A stretch of 64,000 bases of DNA, taken from contig NC_058337.1 of the NCBI RefSeq assembly GCF_905475395.1, forward strand, positions 82,702,368 through 82,766,367, written 5' to 3'. This DNA comes from Chrysoperla carnea. Taxonomy: Eukaryota > Arthropoda > Insecta > Neuroptera > Chrysopidae. The position numbers and the translations under genes are program-made. Below are positions 58,571 through 64,000 of this stretch, piece by piece. The stretch's first letter is position 1. Each line of letters starts with the position of its first letter. Under the pieces are notes generated by a model that was not told the origin of the DNA, did not search any database, and saw only the letters and a list, made by a program, of their open reading frames with translations.

Positions 58571-59168
58571 TACAGGGTGTCCCAAAGTATGGAAACCCTC
58601 AATTAATTTGACTATGATATCTCCTTGCCTTTATTTGCCAGGATTGTCCCTCTTGCCTTAGAGTTTTTGTCCCTCTTGCCTTTGAAATAAAAAATTGAAC
58701 TTGGAATTACTTTGAAGGTAATGATTTAGGTCATATTTGGACGTCAAATATTCCGACCTTTCCAAATCGGATAAAAAATAGGGGTTACATTTTAAAAATC
58801 GACCTTTGGTTCGCTGTAGCTTTAAGGTTTTGTACTAGGACACCATTGAATTCCCCGTCGAAAAAATATGTCGGATATGGTGTAATGCAGGGGTTATCAT
58901 TGCAAAAATAACTTTGACCTTGGAATGACCTTGAAGCTCATGGTCAAGATCATATTTTTGCTTTTCAATCTCTGAAATAAAAAGTGGGAGTTCCCATTAG
59001 CAAAATCAAATTTTGAGTCGCTGTAGATTTGAGACTATGCTCAAGATCAAATTAAAGATCATCTTTTGATTTACCGTCAACAATTATGTTGGATATGGTT
59101 TTTTATTTTTATTTTCTGCAAACTCTGCGAGATCTCCGGGAGTTTTTATTCGTTTGGGACACCATGTA
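58571..59168. mobile_element. 598 bp MITE with TACAGGGTGTCCCAAA ends
   Basis: The left end TACAGGGTGTCCCAAA and right end TTTGGGACACCATGTA are inverted repeats with one mismatch; TA at each border could be a target duplication as in Tc1/mariner. The interior holds TGACCTTGGAATGACCTTGA and GGTCATG-type strings, several AGGTCA half-sites, and a short direct repeat TTGTCCCTCTTGCCTT. No transposase. A truncated relative is at 44.9 kb. Confidence 0.8.
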
Positions 59169-61378
59169 TTTTTGTAACAAAGTGTCATGGTTATTTTCGA
59201 ATTACGTGATGTGGTTGTTTTAAAAGAATCATAACGCGTTGTGGGTGGTTTTTCGCTAAGTGAGCATTTTTGGTCTTTGATCCAAACATTTGTGTAACAC
59301 TTTTTTTGTTGTAATAAATTGTTTATGTGCTCGAATTTGATAATTTCTATGTGTTCTCACTTACATTTACATTTATTAAGATCTCAATTGATGTATTGGA
59401 AAATTACCAAACGGGGCTTGACTCTTTTATTATTATGTTTTATGAAATTCAAGAAATCTATTAATTCACTCCAACCGGCTGTTATTTAATGAGATTCAAT
59501 TTATTTGGAACTAACTATAAATAAATTTGGATGCTGTGGATTTGTTATTTATTATTAAATCATATAATAAATATGATGATGAATCAGTTTTATGTGTGAA
59601 CGCTTTTAATTTTCACGCTTCTATCTCACTCTCAGCTTTTCCTTGTATAACACTAAAATATATCTTTATATCATCACATGTTCTGTGTATACTTTCACCT
59701 ATATAGGTGTTAATAGTACGGGAGATACCGTAACTTCTTTCTCTCGGAATTTTATACCAAATAAATTTGATTTTTAATAGTTGTTAAATAATCAGCTGAT
59801 GCATCTGCGGTGAAACTCTAGGCAACAGCCTGTGAGATGTTGCCTAGAGTTATTAAGTTGGTTTTGAATATTTTCATGCGGTACCAAAATTCACTGAAAA
59901 TATTTTCATATTTCATATAATTTTTTTCAAAAAATAGTAAATATATATGTCGGTCACTTACATGAACCATGTTCAAAATTTTTGAATATAAAGTCTTTTT
60001 TACCGCATACAATTTATGCAGTTGAAGAGGTTTACTTAAAGTAATAAAAAACCGTCAGTCGTATTTTTATTCGTTCTCTCGTTAAAAATACAACCGACCA
60101 TTTACAAAAGAAACATTTTAATATAGAGAACATGGATGCTCCATTCGAGAGCTACAGGCATAAGAAATTTAGCATACCATGTCAAATTACTGTCGAATCT
60201 GTTGGATTTTCATAAAATTGTTTTGAACAGAAGTTGTTGGTATATTTAGGAGAAACATTTTGTTATTTAAAGTCTTGCTTTATCGTTAACGGTTTGTTAC
60301 ATTTGGATCTAGTTTTCCTCTTTTTTTTACGTGATTGCTGGACGCAAAGGAGTGGTAATTAGTATATCAGTCTATGTATGTATGTATTTGTGCCTTTGCA
60401 GCACTTTGGAGACCAAATGCGTTGACTGATTTTGATGATTCGTACGTCAATCGATTTGTCTCAATCCTCCAAGTGTTAAGTGTTGAGAAAGACATGGCAG
60501 TGATGAATAATTCAATATGGCGACAACCAGAAATAATGAAAAAAAAAGTAGTTAAACCCTGTTAAGTAGATGAATCGATTGACGTAAAAATCATTCAAAT
60601 TGACCCGCGCGTTTGGTTTTTAGAGCACCTCAAAGGACCAAATATACATGCATACGCTGAAAATGAAAGACGGCGAACTTTGTTAAGTGGGATAACATTG
60701 ATAGGTATCCTATCAATGGTATCCTATAAGTCCTGAAAAATAAATGGTGTAAAATTAAAAAAATCAAAAAATCAGTCTGCGTTTAATAAAAACTGAAAAG
60801 AAGAAAAACTAGTCCGGTTTAAAGAGCCCCGGCTGCTAAAATCGATATGTCAACTACTGAACTTGTTTTTTTCTTTTCAGTTTTTATTTAAAGCAGTCGG
60901 GATTTTTTATTTTGTTTTTAAATTACTTTTTTCTTTCAACATTGTTATGAGTTTTAGTCGCTGAATTGCCTAAGAGAAATGATACGCTGCCTTCTGTACT
61001 ATAAATATGTACGTGCTTGTTTATCATTTTCTCTCTTTGTCTCACACAAAATTCACATGTTTTGTAGCGTGTTTCACATTTTATTTTGTGTATGTTTTTA
61101 TTGTTTATTTGTATGTGGTGATATTTTAATTTTTGTTTCTATAGTATTTTTATTATTGGTATGTTTTATACGTACAAACGTATGTTGTCTAGAAATAAAT
61201 TGTCACGTGTAATTCATGAGGTGGGCATTTTAAATATATACATAATATATAATGTATACATATTTATAGCCTGTATACATTGTATACAGTATGTAAATCA
61301 AAACATTAATAAATTGTCAGTACATAGTTGGTGTGATACTGAAGTCGTGTTTGTGCGACCCCTGTAGTCCACACGACT
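59169..61378. other. AT-rich stretch with one perfect hairpin
   Basis: Apart from the hairpin at 59814-59851, no gene or repeat is supported. The frame at 60374-60565 starts in a TATG microsatellite. Confidence 0.5.
59814..59851. repeat. Perfect 14 bp hairpin
   Basis: AACTCTAGGCAACA and TGTTGCCTAGAGTT with a 10-base loop. Too short for a typical pre-miRNA; it may be a tiny foldback or a transposon end pair. Confidence 0.85.
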
Positions 61379-61796
61379 AACTTCCCAGAGGGGGAAGAAA
61401 AAACATTAAAAAAAAGGTCTTGTTAGCCTTCATAGATTATTCTTCGAACGTGTACTGCAGCTTATGCTGGAACGATCATTATCTCCATAGATAAATGATG
61501 TCTTTTATCCACTTTTAAGATTCTGTTTATTCAGTCAGTTCAACTAATTCTGCTGAAAACTCTGCCAGTTCTTAAATACACGATTACGCATCGAATAAGC
61601 CCAGTCACGTGTTAATGTCATAACTGGTTCGCGAGATAATCGAAATACGAACATACGCACATACGTACACACACTCACACACAGACATCACATTGAAAAG
61701 GTTTGATTCGGGTATTGCAGCCTTGAAAACGTGGAAATATGTAAAATTAGAGATTTTCTAAATCGGCTCCATTACATTAACATCCTCTGGGAAGTT
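61379..61796. mobile_element. Possible MITE bounded by AACTTCCCAGAGG
   Basis: AACTTCCCAGAGG (61379-61391) and CCTCTGGGAAGTT (61784-61796) are perfect inverted repeats. The inside includes an alternating CACATACG/CACACAC tract. Arms do not pair further in. Confidence 0.55.
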
Positions 61797-61820
61797 TAAA
61801 ACTTCCCATAAAAAATAAAT

Positions 61821-62113
61821 GCCATCTAGCGGATCTTTTTTTAATCTTCAGAGGAAAAACGCCTGGATTTATTAATTATTGTATGCCCGAATTTAATGAT
61901 AATATGATAATGTTTAAAATTTGTCTTATGTAATGTAGTTAGTTAAAAATTTTTATTAGTATTATTTAAAAAATATAATGCTTTAAGGATGTATGAGCAT
62001 GACAACAATGTTTGATTTAAAGGCTCAAAATTTGTTTGTAGGTAGTCTTTTACTCAAAGAATATGTGGTTAAAATTTCAGCTTAGTTAACCGTGCAAATT
62101 TTTAAGAAAAATC
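61821..62113. repeat. Mosaic of three repeat fragments
   Basis: 61821-61859 is an end of the 4.8 kb foldback family; 61865-61986 is interior of the 33.1 kb foldback (33310-33440); 61985-62113 matches 44053-44175. They follow one another with almost no unrelated sequence. Confidence 0.75.
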
Positions 62114-62407
62114 GAGCTGAAATTTTTACAGCGTACTCAGGACGTAAAAAGTGAGGTCAAGTTCGTAAATGAGCATCATAGGTCAATTGGGTCTTGAGTC
62201 CGTAGGTCCGTTGAAACATTTTTTCGTAAACATCACTGTTTACCCGTGAGGGCGCCAATTAGGCGGAAATTTTATAATATGTACTATACTTGATTATCAG
62301 TTATGTATGTGTCACATGTTTGTATGTGTAATGTGATGAAGAAATCAACACTGACTATGCATGGTATTTCAACAATTAACTTAGTCAATTGTTTGTTTTC
62401 ACTTGTT
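62108..62407 (-). repeat. R550 repeat, copy 9 (partial, with internal deletion)
   Basis: It begins at ATCGAGCTGAAATTTTTACA and runs to TGTTTTCACTTGTT, with a deletion after CCGTAGGTCCG that removes half of the hairpin. A further R550 fragment in plus orientation lies at 62508-62582. Confidence 0.85.
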
Positions 62408-62582
62408 AATTGATATTTTTAATTTTAACTTCACGTTTTATATTTACGTGATAACTTTACCTTTTATATTTATACTTACAGTATTCGTACATACGAGCCT
62501 GGGTAATTTATCTATGTTGCATATTTACGAATTCGACCTTACTCCTACGCACGCTATACAAATTTCAGCTTGATATCTTTAT

Positions 62583-63436
62583 AGTGCTGCGGTACACTAT
62601 TAAAAAACTATTTGCAAAAAAACCATTACAAAAAGAAACTCACCAAAATATTTTTTACTTTGAGCACGAATAACTTTTTTTTTATATCACATATCACTCG
62701 TAGCGTGTACTTTAACTTAAATGGGTTTGAAGTTAATATGCAGGCAAGTCCAACGACACCAAACTCATCAAATTTTTTAAATAAAACGGAAGATATTAGC
62801 CATAACGCAAAAAGTCATTTTCCAAGATGGCGGTGAAAGGGTTAATTTCCCGAATATGCAAAATCAGATTTCTCCAAACAACCCTCTATTAAATGAATAA
62901 ATAAAAAACTCTAGTGTCACAAACTTTTGGGTCACTCCTCTTCGATTAACGTAACGGCACTGGAATATAGGAAATTTTGACATATGTAAGTATTCGTGAG
63001 AAACGTTTAATGAAAAATTGCGTTCATTCAGCTCAGTCTCATTTAGAGTTTTCAAATATATAATTCTTGAAAAAACACGAGTGTGTTCAACAGAGTGCTT
63101 AAAAAACTCGTAAAAAGCTTTATGTGAGTCACCTTGTATTTTATAAGTTAATATCTAAGTATAAAGGTACTAAACGCATTTATACACACGAGTGAAGGTC
63201 ATTTTACACGTTTCTGTGCATACTTTGTAGGTCGTGTATGCACTTGTACTTGTAGGTGTGTTTTGTATGTATATGTGAATTTTGTATCTGGCGGCTACAG
63301 TTGATCAATTTTCATAATAATAATAAATAATATTTAATTAAAACTAGGACATCTGTATAAATTTGTGCTAGGTCATTTTATTCGTTTAATTTTCCGTGGT
63401 TTGGTTTTAGGTTAAAATGGGAAATTTTAGAAATCA
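62583..63436. other. AT-rich stretch
   Basis: Nothing recognised. Confidence 0.55.
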
Positions 63437-63903
63437 TCTATAATATATATATTTCTTGTGTGTGTGTGTATGTGACTGAATTCCTCCTAGACGGCTGGAC
63501 CGATTTTGATGAAATTTTTTGTGTGAGTTCAAGGGGATTCGAGAATGGTTTAGATTTACCATTCGGTCCACTACAACTGTTTTTGAGGGCTCCGTACCAA
63601 AAAAATGAAATTTCATTAAATGGTGGGAGCGCATATAAATCATATCACATTATGTATACTATGTGTACTATGTATTTTTAATAGTATTCAGGTATTGTCA
63701 ATAGACATTTATTAGAGCCATATGCGAGCGCAGCGAGCTCTACTATCAAAGGTCAGGCCAAAGGTCGAAGGTCAGGCCACTCCAATAAATAGGAGTTAAA
63801 TTGGGGTTTAGCGGGATGGGTTTAGCGGACAGGCTAAACGTAGTATAGGTATTCATGAATTGGAGTTACGTTTTTACGGGACAACGTCCGTCGGGGCCGC
63901 TAG
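63437..63903 (+). mobile_element. Short Helitron-like element
   Basis: It starts TCTATAATATATATA after an A and ends CTAG before a T, fitting Helitron insertion between A and T without target duplication. Some 8 bases before CTAG is a small stem (ACGGGAC, loop, GTCCGT). The left part has the TCCTCCTAGACGGCTGGACC type sequence common in insect Helitron-like repeats. No Rep/helicase, so non-autonomous. No inverted repeats at the ends. Confidence 0.6.
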
Positions 63904-63905
63904 TG

Positions 63906-64000
63906 TCTATATATAAATGTTATGTTTGTTTATGCATTGCTAATGGACTCAATAAGTTCTGCAACGATTGAGCTCAAATTTTTACATGATATACAACTTG
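63906..64000 (+). mobile_element. Start of a second Helitron-like element, cut by the window edge
   Basis: TCTATATATAAATG begins two bases after the end of the previous element. Only about 95 bases are visible, including TGCAACGATTGAGCTCAAAT. Confidence 0.45.

Noticed and set aside
58210..58602. 130-codon open frame on the minus strand
   Set aside because: Its first codons lie in the MITE at 58571; no domain, splice context or typical codon pattern was recognised.
60374..60565. 63-codon open frame
   Set aside because: It begins in a TATG microsatellite and shows no recognisable domain or exon boundaries.
1..64000. tRNA, rRNA or microRNA genes
   Set aside because: No cloverleaf with conserved A/B boxes or rRNA core sequence was seen; the hairpins present are better explained as foldback elements. 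A covariance-model scan would settle this.

Overview
The window is AT-rich nuclear DNA from an animal with small spliced genes and very dense transposon debris. The eIF3g and CHERP proteins read as insect orthologues. The short AACCT-type tail near 44.0 kb (TTAGG on the other strand) and the hAT, foldback and Helitron-like debris also fit an insect. I cannot fix the order from sequence alone; nothing looks bacterial, organellar or viral.

Two genes are certain. At 20.86-22.04 kb on the minus strand is eIF3g, the RNA-binding subunit of translation initiation factor 3, with two coding exons and 286 codons. At 23.18-30.88 kb on the plus strand is CHERP, a U2 snRNP-associated SURP/CID/SR/G-patch splicing factor, with nine coding exons whose phases all agree and 838 codons. 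They are transcribed divergently from a 1.1 kb shared intergenic region. Both act in general gene expression, but in different compartments. Two further pieces look like exons of genes I do not recognise: a minus-strand internal exon at 2944-3152 and a plus-strand gene start at 53043-53396.

The rest is mostly repeats. One family of about 550 bp, called R550 here, occurs about ten times (15.4, 19.3, 36.1, 37.0, 39.6, 42.6, 49.2, 53.7 and 62.1 kb, plus fragments), often with a central GGGTCC/GGACCC hairpin. Two copies face each other at 36.1-38.7 kb as a long foldback. One arm was later hit by a 1,081 bp hAT element with a perfect 8 bp target duplication and an open C-terminal transposase reading frame. 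At least two decayed hAT relics (about 0.1-0.6 and 13.1-13.7 kb) and one solitary hAT end (10.7 kb) are also present.

Scattered between are at least a dozen unrelated foldback/MITE-like elements (1.2, 3.4, 4.2, 4.8, 9.0, 13.9, 14.7-16.3, 20.3, 21.3, 33.1, 34.9, 38.8, 40.4, 42.4-43.8, 47.7 and 58.6 kb), one of them filling most of the eIF3g intron. There are also tandem arrays (8.7, 41.1, 42.1, 47.8, 51.5 and 56.4 kb), a truncated LINE-like 3' end (43.9-44.05 kb) and a short Helitron-like element abutting a second one at the right edge. No tRNA, rRNA or CRISPR was seen. Coordinates of repeat edges were read by eye and may be off by a few bases.
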